Part shown: piece by piece, positions 6,212 through 14,851 of the stretch
How the letters are laid out: every line of letters starts with the position of its first letter
Numbering within the stretch: the first letter of the stretch is position 1
Assembly (NCBI GenBank): GCA_016875665.1
Contig: VGPA01000007.1
Span: 1 to 17,728 of the forward strand
Source: Chloroflexota bacterium
GTDB lineage: Bacteria > Chloroflexota > Limnocylindria > P2-11E
Length of the DNA: 17,728 bases
Reading direction: 5' to 3'
The notes under the pieces: generated by a model
Told to the model about the DNA's origin: nothing
The model's database searches: none
The model's input: only the letters and a program-made list of their open reading frames with translations
Translations under genes and position numbers: made by a program

Positions 6212-6343
6212 GATCAGGTCCTCGATCATCAGGCGCTCGTCCAGCTCGTCGTGAACAGGCTCACGATCGACCACAACTTCAACCTCACCATCAACTACGA
6301 CTCGACCAGGTTCGCGATCGGCTACCCGGCGCTCGCCGAATGA
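6212..6343 (+). pseudogene. Orphan C-terminal coding remnant, possibly of a serine recombinase
   Basis: The plus-strand frame ending at TGA 6341-6343 reads DQVLDHQALVQLVVNRLTID, HNFNLTINYDSTRF and AIGYPALAE. Almost every codon ends in G or C, as in true genes here, and the helix followed by two short strands resembles the C-terminal end of large serine recombinases (..L..LV.RV.VD...NVTI.Y..). No start codon, catalytic domain or upstream continuation exists: the frame fades into low-quality sequence before about 6206 and meets the 5' end of the minus-strand hydrolase gene. The recombinase assignment rests on resemblance from memory and is weak; that this is a broken coding piece is more likely than not. 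Confidence 0.35.
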
Positions 6344-6357
6344 GCCGTGGGGCGTCG

Positions 6358-6383
6358 TACCATGACCGAAGCGTGATGGAGGG
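6358..6383 (+). promoter_or_regulatory. Probable clpP promoter -10 and strong ribosome binding site
   Basis: TACCAT (6358-6363) is a candidate -10. GGAGGG (6378-6383) is a strong Shine-Dalgarno 7 nt before ATG 6391. This favours 6391 over the in-frame ATG at 6376, whose own codon would overlap the ribosome binding site. Confidence 0.5.
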
Positions 6384-6390
6384 CCGACGT

Positions 6391-7020
6391 ATGGGTCTTG
6401 TCCCGATGGTGGTGGAGCAGTCCGGGCGGGGTGAGCGCGCCTACGACATCTACTCGCGGCTCCTCAAGGACCGGATCATCTTCGTCACGGACGCCATCGA
6501 GGACAACATGGCGAACCTGATCATCGCCCAGCTCCTGTTCCTCGAGTCCGAGGACCCCGAGCGGGACATCTACCTGTACATCAACTCGCCCGGCGGGGTG
6601 GTCACGAGCGGCCTCGCGATTTACGACACCATGCAGTACATCAAGGCCCCGGTGAACACGGTGTGCATCGGCCAGGCCGCCTCGATGGGCGCGGTCCTTC
6701 TCGCCGCGGGCGCGAAGGGCAAGCGCTACGCGCTGCCGAACGCGCGGATCATGATCCACCAGGGGTCGGGCGGCTTCCGCGGCAACACCCCGGACGTGAT
6801 CATCCAGGTCAAGGAGCTCGAGACGCTCCGCGACAATCTCACCCGCATCCTGTCGGTGCACACGGGCAAGGACGCGGAGCAGGTGCGCAGGGACTCCGAG
6901 CGCGACCGCTTCATGAGCGCCGCCGAGGCCAAGGAGTACGGGCTGATCGACGATGTGTACACGGGCAAGGAGTCCCTGATCTCGCTCAACAAACAGCCGG
7001 AGACCGCGGGAGCCCGGTGA
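6391..7020 (+). CDS. clpP: ATP-dependent Clp protease proteolytic subunit ClpP
   Basis: From ATG 6391 the protein is 209 aa, normal for ClpP, starting MGLVPMVVEQSGRGERAYDI. The Ser-His-Asp triad is complete: S98 in GQAASMG, H123 in RIMIHQGSGG and D172 in ERDRFMSA, nearly the same numbering as E. coli ClpP. YINSPGG at 63-69 and the handle helix (KELETLRDNLTRILSVHTG) are present. It forms the tetradecameric cytoplasmic protease chamber and takes unfolded substrates from ClpX. clpX follows after only 7 nt, so the two are surely one operon. Confidence 0.96.
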   Translation: MGLVPMVVEQSGRGERAYDIYSRLLKDRIIFVTDAIEDNMANLIIAQLLFLESEDPERDIYLYINSPGGVVTSGLAIYDTMQYIKAPVNTVCIGQAASMGAVLLAAGAKGKRYALPNARIMIHQGSGGFRGNTPDVIIQVKELETLRDNLTRILSVHTGKDAEQVRRDSERDRFMSAAEAKEYGLIDDVYTGKESLISLNKQPETAGAR

Positions 7021-7027
7021 GCCGCTC

Positions 7028-8302
<1,275 letters not shown>

Positions 8303-8310
8303 GCCGGGCG

Positions 8311-8640
8311 ATGCCGAAGTTCTTCTTCGCGAGCCCGCGCGACCTCGCCGTCCGGGCCCCCGCTCCCGGCGTCGTCGAGCGCGTCGTGCCCGCCGAGCAT
8401 GCGTCGATCCTGCTGGTCGACCTCGATCCAAGGACCGTGATCGAGACGCACAAGCACGACGTCGAGGAGATCGGCGTGATCCTCAAGGGCAGCATCATGC
8501 TCGTGATCGCCGGGGAACAGCGGATCCTCACGCGCTCCGACTCGTACCGGGTGCCGCCGGGGACCTCCCACGGCGCGCGCGTGTTCGAGCAGGCGACGCA
8601 GGTGCTCATGCTCTGGGCACCGAAGCCCGAGAGTCCCTAG
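8311..8640 (+). CDS. Single-domain cupin protein
   Basis: A 109-aa protein starting MPKFFFASPRDLAVRAPAPG. Cupin motif 1 is complete in ETHKHDVEEIGVILKG (residues about 46-61: two metal-ligand histidines, the glutamate and the glycine), and motif 2 is present as YRVPPGTSHGA. It should bind one metal ion in a small beta-barrel. Such stand-alone cupins include small isomerases, dioxygenases and sensors, and nothing here decides which. It begins 8 nt after clpX and ends 11 nt before an SDR gene, so it is probably transcribed with clpPX, although a TAGTCT hexamer over its stop codon may start a new transcript. Confidence 0.85.
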   Translation: MPKFFFASPRDLAVRAPAPGVVERVVPAEHASILLVDLDPRTVIETHKHDVEEIGVILKGSIMLVIAGEQRILTRSDSYRVPPGTSHGARVFEQATQVLMLWAPKPESP

Positions 8641-8651
8641 TCTCCGATCCG

Positions 8652-9428
8652 ATGTCCGAGAAGTCGATCGTCCAGCTCTTCGATCTCGCCGACCGCGTCG
8701 CGATCGTCACCGGGGCCGGTGGCGGCATCGGCCTCGGCATCGCGCGCCGCCTGGCCGAGGCGGGGGCCGCCGTGGTGCTGAACGACGTGGATGGGGCCCG
8801 CGCACGCGCCGCGGCGAGCCGCCTGCGCGGACGCGGCTACAGCGCGCTCGAGACCGTGACCGGCGACGTGTCCAGCTCCGAGGGGTCGCGCACGCTCGTG
8901 GAGGCGGCGGTGGAGCGGTTCGGGCGGGTGGACATCCTCGTCAACAACGCGGGCATCTATCCGACGGCGCCGTTCCTCGAGCACGGCACGGACCTGTGGG
9001 ACCGGGTCGTCGACACGAACCTGCGCGGCGCGTTCCTCTGCGCGCAGGCCGTCGCGCGACAGTTCGAGAAGCAGGGCCGCGGGCAAGCCATTCTGAACAT
9101 CGCGAGCGTCGTCGGCATCGTCGGCTCCGGTCCGTCCGCGGCGGCGTACGCCGCGTCCAAGGGCGGCCTCCTCGCGCTCACCAAGACCCTGGCCCGGGCG
9201 GTCGGCCCGTACGGCGCGCGCGCGAACGCGATCGCCCCGGCCGCCATCGAGACCGAGGGCCAGAAGGGCATGCTCGACCAGGCGGCCGCCACCCGGCAGC
9301 CGGTGGGACGCTTCGGCACGCCCGATGACGTCGCGCTCGCGGCGCTGTATCTCGTCGCCCCGGCCTCGGACTACGTGACGGGCGAGATCCTCGTCGTGGA
9401 CGGCGGCTACCTTCTCATGCAGGCGTAG
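8652..9428 (+). CDS. SDR-family NAD(P)-dependent oxidoreductase, canonical active site
   Basis: A 258-aa classical SDR. The nucleotide-binding motif TGAGGGIG is at 20-27, D45 after beta-2 suggests NAD(H) preference, NNAG is at 98-101, N123, S152 in NIASVVG and Y166-A-A-S-K170 form the full catalytic tetrad, and the C-terminal YVTGEILVVDGGY is typical of FabG/glucose-dehydrogenase-like members. The substrate cannot be assigned. The start at ATG 8652 has no Shine-Dalgarno but lies 8 nt after TAGTCT (8638-8643), which overlaps the cupin stop codon. It is quite different from the atypical SDR at 2326-3111. Confidence 0.9.
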   Translation: MSEKSIVQLFDLADRVAIVTGAGGGIGLGIARRLAEAGAAVVLNDVDGARARAAASRLRGRGYSALETVTGDVSSSEGSRTLVEAAVERFGRVDILVNNAGIYPTAPFLEHGTDLWDRVVDTNLRGAFLCAQAVARQFEKQGRGQAILNIASVVGIVGSGPSAAAYAASKGGLLALTKTLARAVGPYGARANAIAPAAIETEGQKGMLDQAAATRQPVGRFGTPDDVALAALYLVAPASDYVTGEILVVDGGYLLMQA

Positions 9429-9515
9429 GAAGCGCCGGCGCCTCATCCTCCGGGCGCATCCCCCATCCACAGCCATAGTCCGAGCGTCCCACACCCACTC
9501 GCGGAGGGCGTCCGT

Positions 9516-10304
9516 ATGCTCGCGCCCGTGGCGGCCGTGCCGCGTGATCGCCTTCTGCTGGCGCGGGTGGGTGCCCTCTGCGGGCTCGTGATCTGGGCGT
9601 CCCTCACCTGGGGGACGATCTTCCGGCCCGCGGTCGTCGCCACGGCCGCGCTCGTGCTCGCGTCCCTGCTGCTCGCCGCCCGCTACGAGCCCAGCGACGT
9701 TCCGCGCACGCCGCTCGCGCGCCTGCCGGCCTTCCTCGACCTCGACGAGGAGCTGCTCGCCACCGTCTCGTACCAGATCGCGGCGGCCGTGCGCGTGGCG
9801 CAGCTGCACGGCCAGGCGAAGCAGGAGGCCGGCACGGACACCCTCACGGGGCTCGCCAACCGCCGCGTCTACTTCGAGCGGCTCAACGAGGAGCTCGCGC
9901 GGCGTGGTCCGGACCGCCCGCTCTCGATCGCGCTGCTGGATGTGAACGGGCTCAAGGCGGTCAACGACCGGCTGGGCCACACCGCCGGCGACGAGGCGCT
10001 CGTGCGCATCGGCGAGCTGCTCGCGGCCGGCGTCCGCGGCGGCGACCTCGTCGCGCGCATCGGCGGCGACGAGTTCGCGATCCTCTTCCCCGGCGCCCCG
10101 CACCCCGCCGCCGAACGCGTCATGCGCCGCGTCGCCGAGACCATCGCCTCCAGCACCTTCCTCGACGGCCGCGGCCTGCCCACGGTCGCCTGGGGCGTCG
10201 TGGCCGCGCCCCTCGAGGACGGCGACGCCGAGTCCCTCGTCGAGTCCGCCGACCGCAGCATGTACCGCCACAAGCAGCTCACCGGCCAGCAGCGCCTCGC
10301 CTGA
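9516..10304 (+). CDS. Membrane-anchored GGDEF-domain protein (probable diguanylate cyclase)
   Basis: A 262-aa protein with GGAGG about 8 nt before ATG 9516. Two hydrophobic segments (about residues 15-35 and 38-56) anchor it in the membrane. Residues 72-104 (LDEELLATVSYQIAAAVRVAQLHGQ) look like the closing helix of a GAF domain without the rest of that domain. The GGDEF domain begins at DTLTGLANRR (108-117), has LLDVNGLKAVND for metal and substrate contacts, an intact GGDEF motif at 183-187 and an intact RxxD product-inhibition site (R174-G-G-D177), five residues before it. It should make cyclic di-GMP from GTP with feedback control. No EAL domain is present. Its last codons overlap the repeat patch before valS. 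Confidence 0.9.
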   Translation: MLAPVAAVPRDRLLLARVGALCGLVIWASLTWGTIFRPAVVATAALVLASLLLAARYEPSDVPRTPLARLPAFLDLDEELLATVSYQIAAAVRVAQLHGQAKQEAGTDTLTGLANRRVYFERLNEELARRGPDRPLSIALLDVNGLKAVNDRLGHTAGDEALVRIGELLAAGVRGGDLVARIGGDEFAILFPGAPHPAAERVMRRVAETIASSTFLDGRGLPTVAWGVVAAPLEDGDAESLVESADRSMYRHKQLTGQQRLA

Positions 10305-10425
10305 CCGGCCCAGACCGGCACGGTGCGCGCTCCTCACGGGCGGCGGCAGCCGACGATTGCCTCGCCCGACCCGGCGGTGCGCGCTCCTCACGGGCCGGGG
10401 CGCCGGCGTTGCCTCACCCGAACGG
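10294..10425 (+). repeat. Imperfect alternating tandem repeat at the GGDEF gene end and valS upstream region
   Basis: A 21-bp head beginning CGGTGCGCGCTCC occurs identically at 10321-10341 and 10375-10395 (period 54). A related tail of the form GCCTCnCCnGAnCGG occurs at 10294-10308, 10359-10374 and 10411-10425. The first tail includes the GGDEF stop codon. An inverted copy of the head's first eight bases (GCGCACCG) ends at 10444, just before the candidate valS -10. The 156-bp gap to valS otherwise holds nothing recognisable. Confidence 0.7.
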
Positions 10426-10445
10426 CCCGCACCCCTGCGCACCGA

Positions 10446-10451
10446 TAGTCT
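10446..10451 (+). promoter_or_regulatory. Candidate -10 hexamer of valS
   Basis: TAGTCT lies 9 nt before ATG 10461 and no Shine-Dalgarno is present, the same hexamer and similar spacing as before the SDR gene at 8652. This suggests a leaderless or very short-leader message. No -35 element was identified. Confidence 0.35.
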
Positions 10452-10460
10452 TGTCCGCTC

Positions 10461-13136
10461 ATGGACGCACCGAAGGCCGCGCTGGAGCATGCCGAAAAGA
10501 GCTTCAAGGCATCGGCGGTGGAAAAGCCGCTGTACGCATGGTGGGAGCAGTCCGGGTTCTTCACCCCGAAAGACGACGGGACGAAAGAGCCGTTCGTGAT
10601 GATGCTGCCGCTGCCGAACGTGACGGGGGATCTGCATCTGGGGCATGCGCTGTCGTTCGGCGGGTACGAGGACGTGATGGCGCGGTGGCACCGGATGCGG
10701 GGCGAGCCCACGCTCTACATGCCCGGCACCGACCACGCCGGGATCATCGCCCAGATCGTCGTCGAGAAGGAGCTCGCCAAGGACGGCTCGTCGCGGCAGG
10801 GGCTGACGCGGGACCAGTTCCTCGCCGAGATGTGGAAGTGGATGGACCATTACCGCCCGCGGATCGAGGGGCAGCTCCGCCAGCTCGGCTGCTCGCTCGA
10901 CTGGTCGCGGCGCAACTTCACGATGGAGCCGTCCAAGCAGCGCGCCGTCCGCACGCACTTCATCCGCCTCTACCGGAACGGCCGCCTCTACCGGGCCGAC
11001 CGGATCGTGCACTGGTGCCTCACCTGCCAGACGACGTACTCCGACCTCGAGGCGAAGCACGTCGAGCGGACCGACGCCTTCTACTACGTGCGCTACCCGT
11101 GGGCCGAGCCGGTCCCCGGTGCGCCCGAGGTGATCATCGCGACGACGCGGCCCGAGACGATCATGGCCGACGTCGCGGTCGCGGTGAACCCGGAGGACGA
11201 GCGCTGGAAGGCGGTCGTGGGCAAGGAGCTGCTCGTGCCGATCGCCGAGCGGCGGGTCCCGATCATCGCCGATCACGACGTCGACGTCGCGTTCGGCACG
11301 GGCGCGCTCAAGATCACGCCCGGCCACGATGCGACGGACTTCGAGATCGGGCGCCGCCACGACCTGCCCGTGCTCACCGTCGTGGGCAAGGACGGGCGCA
11401 TGACGATGCAGGCCGGCGCCCTGTCGGGCGCGGACCGGGACAGCGCGCGGCGCGAGATGGTCGAGCGCCTGCGCAAGGCGGGCCTCCTCGTGAAGGAGGA
11501 GCCGATCACGCACGCGGTCGGCGTCCACGACCGGTGCGACACCGTCGACGAGCCGCTCGTGATGAAGCAATGGTGGATGCGCATGGCGCCGCTGGCCGCG
11601 CCCGCGATCGACGCGGTGCGCTCGGGCCGGATCCGCATCGTGCCGCAGAGCTTCGAGAAGGTCTACTTCAACTGGATGGAGAACATCCGGGACTGGCCGG
11701 TGTCGCGCCAGATTTGGTGGGGCCACCCGATCCCGGCGTGGTACTGCCGCGACTGCGACGAGGTCATGGTCCCGGAGCCCGACGGGCCGGATCCGACGCG
11801 GTGCACCCGCTGCGGCTCGGCCGACACCAAGCAGGATCCCGACGTCCTCGACACCTGGTTCTCGAGCGCGATCTGGCCGCACACGACGCTCGGCTGGCCG
11901 GACCGCACGCCCGACCTGGCGCGCTACTACCCGGGCAGCGTGCTCGAGACGGGCTACGACATCCTGTTCTTCTGGGTCGCGCGCATGATCATGATGGGCC
12001 TCGAGAACATGGGTGACGTGCCGTTCCGCACCGTGTATCTCCACGGGCTCGTGCGGACCGGCACCGAAAAGATGTCGAAGTCCAAGGGCAACGTGATCAG
12101 CCCGGTCGGCATCATCGAGGAGCACGGCGCCGACGCGCTGCGCTTTGCGCTGGTGCACGGCGTGTCGGCGGGCGCCGACAGCCGCTTCAGCGAGGCGAAG
12201 CTCCAGAACGCGCGCAACTTCGCGAACAAGCTGTGGAACGTCGGCCGGTTCGTGCTGCGCCAGATCGAGGCGCGTCCGGAGGCGCTCGCCGCGTGGCCGG
12301 TGGACCGCCGGCCGGTCGAAGGGCTCGGGCCCGCCGAGTGCTGGATCCTTTCACGCGCGCAGGGTGCGGTCGACGAGTCGACGCGGCTGCTCGGGGACTT
12401 CCTCTTCGGCGAGTACGCGAGCGGGGTGCAGCAGTTCGTCTGGGGCGAGCTCGCCGACTCCTACGTCGAGCTGGCCAAGCCGGCGCTGCGCGACCCGGCC
12501 CGCGCCGGCGGCGCGGTGCGCACCCTCGCGTACGTGCTTGACCGTGTTCTGCGCCTGGTGCATCCGATCATGCCGTTCGTCAGCGAGACCCTCGCGCTCC
12601 AGCTGTGGCGTGGCCGGTCCCTCGATCGCCCGGCGCCGTCGCTCGTCGTCGCGGCGTGGCCGGAGGCGGGGCCGCGCGATGCGGCGCTCGAGGACCGCTA
12701 CGCCCTCGCGCTCGACGTCGTGCGGGCGATCCGCAACCTCCGCCAAGAGTCCGGCCTCGACGTGGGCGCCCGGGTCGCGGCGCACCTCGGCGGCGAGGCG
12801 GAGGCGCTCCGCTCGCTCGCTTCCGACATCGCCGCGCTCGCGGCCGCCGACGTGCACTTCGGCGGCGGCGCCGGTCCCGCGACGGTCGTGCGGGGGACGG
12901 AGGTGCGGGTCGGCGTTCCGGAGACGGAGCGCGATGCGGTCGCCGAGATCCAGCGCGTGGAGCGCGAGCTCGCGGAGGCGCGCACGGCATTCGCCCGGTC
13001 GCGGGAGCTCCTCGCCAAGCCCGGCTTCGCGGACCGCGCGCCCGCGGCCGTGGTCGCGAAGGAGCGCGAGCGAGCCGCCGAACGGGAGGCGAGCGTGCGT
13101 CTGCTCGAAGCGGAGCTCGGCAGGCGCAAGGGCTAA
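10461..13136 (+). CDS. valS: Valyl-tRNA synthetase
   Basis: An 891-aa class I aminoacyl-tRNA synthetase charging tRNA-Val. The HIGH motif appears as LPNVTGDLHLGHAL (HLGH at 59-62) and the KMSKS loop is intact at 537-541 (EKMSKSKGN). The CP1 editing domain includes TTRPETIMADVAVAVNP and the GHDATDFEIG signature. A four-cysteine zinc knuckle (CRDCDE...CTRCGS) precedes DPDVLDTWFSSAIWP, as in many ValS. The C-terminal 65 residues form the charged coiled-coil arm (ERDAVAEIQRVERELAEART...) that contacts the tRNA. Length is typical. It is apparently monocistronic and converges with the solute-binding protein gene. Confidence 0.97.
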   Translation: MDAPKAALEHAEKSFKASAVEKPLYAWWEQSGFFTPKDDGTKEPFVMMLPLPNVTGDLHLGHALSFGGYEDVMARWHRMRGEPTLYMPGTDHAGIIAQIVVEKELAKDGSSRQGLTRDQFLAEMWKWMDHYRPRIEGQLRQLGCSLDWSRRNFTMEPSKQRAVRTHFIRLYRNGRLYRADRIVHWCLTCQTTYSDLEAKHVERTDAFYYVRYPWAEPVPGAPEVIIATTRPETIMADVAVAVNPEDERWKAVVGKELLVPIAERRVPIIADHDVDVAFGTGALKITPGHDATDFEIGRRHDLPVLTVVGKDGRMTMQAGALSGADRDSARREMVERLRKAGLLVKEEPITHAVGVHDRCDTVDEPLVMKQWWMRMAPLAAPAIDAVRSGRIRIVPQSFEKVYFNWMENIRDWPVSRQIWWGHPIPAWYCRDCDEVMVPEPDGPDPTRCTRCGSADTKQDPDVLDTWFSSAIWPHTTLGWPDRTPDLARYYPGSVLETGYDILFFWVARMIMMGLENMGDVPFRTVYLHGLVRTGTEKMSKSKGNVISPVGIIEEHGADALRFALVHGVSAGADSRFSEAKLQNARNFANKLWNVGRFVLRQIEARPEALAAWPVDRRPVEGLGPAECWILSRAQGAVDESTRLLGDFLFGEYASGVQQFVWGELADSYVELAKPALRDPARAGGAVRTLAYVLDRVLRLVHPIMPFVSETLALQLWRGRSLDRPAPSLVVAAWPEAGPRDAALEDRYALALDVVRAIRNLRQESGLDVGARVAAHLGGEAEALRSLASDIAALAAADVHFGGGAGPATVVRGTEVRVGVPETERDAVAEIQRVERELAEARTAFARSRELLAKPGFADRAPAAVVAKERERAAEREASVRLLEAELGRRKG

Positions 13137-13141
13137 GGCCC

Positions 13142-13158
13142 CGCGCGCACCCCGCGCG
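13142..13158. terminator. Possible terminator hairpin between valS and the solute-binding protein gene
   Basis: CGCGCG-CACCC-CGCGCG can form a 6-bp all-GC stem with a 5-nt loop in the 22-bp gap between two convergent stop codons, abutting the minus-strand stop at 13159-13161. There is no T-tract. The sequence is also low in complexity, so confidence is limited. Confidence 0.3.
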
Positions 13159-14496
13159 TCACTCGTTCTCCTTCAGGATCGCGTTCGCTCTGTCGCCGGC
13201 GGTCTTCAGTGCCGCGGCGGGGGTGGCCGTCCCGGTGGCCACGCGGCTCAGGGCCTCGAGGATCGCGTCGCGCACCTCCTGCTGGCCGCGCAGGTTGGGC
13301 TCGGGCAGGGCGCTCGCGAGCAGCTCGAACGCCTGCTTGCCCTGCGGGTCCTTCTGCGTCCAGAAGTCCTTCACCACCGGTGCGTCGCCGGCGCTGCGGC
13401 GGACCGGCATGAAGTACGACTGGACCGCCCACCGCGCGGTCTGGTCGCGCTCCGCGAGCCACTTCACGAACAGCCACGACGCGAGCTGCTTCTCGGGGGT
13501 GCTCTTCATCACCGCCAGGTTCGCGCCGTACTGCACCGTCCGTGCTCGGGCCGGGTCGGCCTGCGGGATCTGCTGGATGCTCCATTGGAGGCTGCCGCGC
13601 AGCGCGGCGGTGATGAACGCCCGTGTCGTGGTCGGTCCCATGAAGAACGCGAGCCGGCTGGCCGCGAAGTCGTTCTGGTAGTCGAAGCCGCGGGGGACGT
13701 ACGCGTAGCCGCCCTTCACCAGCCGCTCGATCGTGCTGAGGACCGCGAGCCCCTCCTTGCCGTTCCACGCGACCGTGCGGTTGTCCGCGGCCATCAGGGT
13801 GCCGCCCATCGAGTAGACCCATGCGTTGAAGCTCGACGCGTCGAGCGGGACGGCCCATCCGTACTGGGTGGTGCGCCCGGCGGCGTCCTTCTTCGTGAGC
13901 GCCATCACCGCGCGCTCGAACTCGGCCCAGGTTCTCGGCGACGCGACGTTCGCCGCTCGCAGCATCTCGTCGTTCTGGTACAGCACGAACAGCGACCGGC
14001 TGAACGGGAACGAGAGCAGCCGGTTGCCGAATTGGGGGAAGGTGTTCGCGTCGTAGTAGGCGCGGTAGACGTCGTCCCGCTGCGGCGCGCTCATGCCGTT
14101 CCGGGCGCTGGTCAGGTAGGGGCTGAGGTCGATGACCGTGTCCGCCCGCATGTAGTCGGCGACGAACGTCTCGTACGCGTGCGAGATCTCGGGCAGCGCG
14201 CCCGACTGGATCGCGCGCAGCGTCTTCTCGTACAGCTGCGTGTAGGTGCCCTGGCTCGTGGCGGTCACCGTGATCCCCCGGCCGTTCGTCCGGTTGAACT
14301 CGCCGATCAGGTCGTCCAGCGCCTTCTTCTGGGGGTCGGACGTGAACGCGTGCCAGAAGGAGAGCGACACCGGTCCGGTGAGCTCCACATCGGCGACCGT
14401 GGGCGGCTCGGCCACGGCGGGCGGCGTTTCAGCGCTGCATGCCGCCGGGAGCAGCGCCAAGCAGAGGGTGAGCGCGCCGATGCGCACCTTGGTCAA
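13159..14496 (-). CDS. ABC transporter solute-binding lipoprotein, sugar-type (family 1)
   Basis: A 445-aa protein from TTG 14496. A short signal peptide ends in the lipobox LLPAAC (C20). The mature part begins with VSLSFWHAFTSDPQKKALDDLIGEFNRTNG, the standard opening of UgpB/MalE-type extracellular binding proteins. Other family marks are YGWAVPLD, AFFMGPTTTRAF, and NLAVMKSTPEKQLASWLFVKWL in the hinge and C-lobe. It should bind a sugar, oligosaccharide or glycerol-phosphate-type ligand outside the cell for an ABC importer. No permease or ATPase gene lies nearby in the window. The start is uncertain: GTG 14487 is an alternative with a more compact signal peptide, but TATGAT lies 8 nt before TTG 14496, fitting a leaderless start there. 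Confidence 0.9.
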   Translation of the reverse strand: MTKVRIGALTLCLALLPAACSAETPPAVAEPPTVADVELTGPVSLSFWHAFTSDPQKKALDDLIGEFNRTNGRGITVTATSQGTYTQLYEKTLRAIQSGALPEISHAYETFVADYMRADTVIDLSPYLTSARNGMSAPQRDDVYRAYYDANTFPQFGNRLLSFPFSRSLFVLYQNDEMLRAANVASPRTWAEFERAVMALTKKDAAGRTTQYGWAVPLDASSFNAWVYSMGGTLMAADNRTVAWNGKEGLAVLSTIERLVKGGYAYVPRGFDYQNDFAASRLAFFMGPTTTRAFITAALRGSLQWSIQQIPQADPARARTVQYGANLAVMKSTPEKQLASWLFVKWLAERDQTARWAVQSYFMPVRRSAGDAPVVKDFWTQKDPQGKQAFELLASALPEPNLRGQQEVRDAILEALSRVATGTATPAAALKTAGDRANAILKENE

Positions 14497-14504
14497 GGGC
14501 TGCG

Positions 14505-14516
14505 ATCATAAGGGGG
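14505..14516. promoter_or_regulatory. Shared 24-bp divergent promoter region with -10 (minus) and ribosome binding site (plus)
   Basis: Between the divergent starts at 14496 (-) and 14521 (+), the minus strand has a near-perfect -10, TATGAT (14510-14505), 8 nt before the TTG. The plus strand has AGGGGG (14511-14516), 4 nt before ATG 14521, as a ribosome binding site. The plus-strand promoter must therefore lie inside the coding start of the binding-protein gene. Confidence 0.45.
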
Positions 14517-14520
14517 CGAT

Positions 14521-14850
14521 ATGCCGACATACGACTACGAGTGCGACCACTGCGGGAACTCCTTCCACGCGACGGTCCGGTTCACCGACCCGCCCCTCGC
14601 GGCTTGCCCGCGCTGCGGCAAGGAGCCGCGGAAGGTCTTCGCGGCGCCCGCGATCGTGTTCAAGGGCTCCGGTTGGTACAAGACCGACTCGCGGCCGAAG
14701 TCCGACGGCGGCGGGTCGTCCAAGCCGGCCGACGGCGATGGAGGGGCGAAGGTGGACACCAAGACCGAGACGAAGAGCGAGGCCAAGTCCGAGACCAAGT
14801 CCGCGACGTCTTCCAGTGACAAGGCCGGCTCCGGCACCCCGTCGACCTAG
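14521..14850 (+). CDS. FmdB-family zinc-ribbon protein with low-complexity tail
   Basis: A 109-aa protein. Residues 1-50 are the FmdB/CxxC_CXXC_SSSS regulatory-type zinc ribbon: MPTYDYECDHCGNSF with C8/C11 and CPRCGK with C29/C32, followed by IVFKGSGWYKTD, the usual end of the domain. Residues 58-109 are a disordered tail, first Gly/Ser-rich, then a Lys/Thr/Glu/Ser repeat (TKTETKSEAKSETKSATSSS). The function of such small FmdB proteins is not established despite the regulatory name. It heads a tightly packed plus-strand run: fhaA starts immediately after its stop codon, so it is likely co-transcribed with the FHA-RodA-PBP genes. Confidence 0.88.
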   Translation: MPTYDYECDHCGNSFHATVRFTDPPLAACPRCGKEPRKVFAAPAIVFKGSGWYKTDSRPKSDGGGSSKPADGDGGAKVDTKTETKSEAKSETKSATSSSDKAGSGTPST

Positions 14851-14851
14851 G

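Noticed and set aside
9433..9442. Palindrome GCGCCGGCGC after the second SDR gene as a terminator
   Set aside because: It is a self-complementary GC run with no loop, too short and without a T-tract; it carries little weight in this base composition.
10305..10460. T-box or other riboswitch before valS
   Set aside because: The 156-bp gap is too short, has no T-box consensus or specifier loop, and is mostly the local repeat.
8637..12158. A very long open frame on the minus strand (1173 codons)
   Set aside because: It lies antisense to the SDR, GGDEF protein and valS, reads as Arg/Gly/His/Asp-rich nonsense with no family motif, and is explained by high GC suppressing stop codons.
12145..14511. 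A 788-codon plus-strand open frame overlapping valS and the antisense of the binding protein
   Set aside because: It is out of frame with valS and antisense to a clear lipoprotein gene; the composition is Arg/Ser-rich without motifs.
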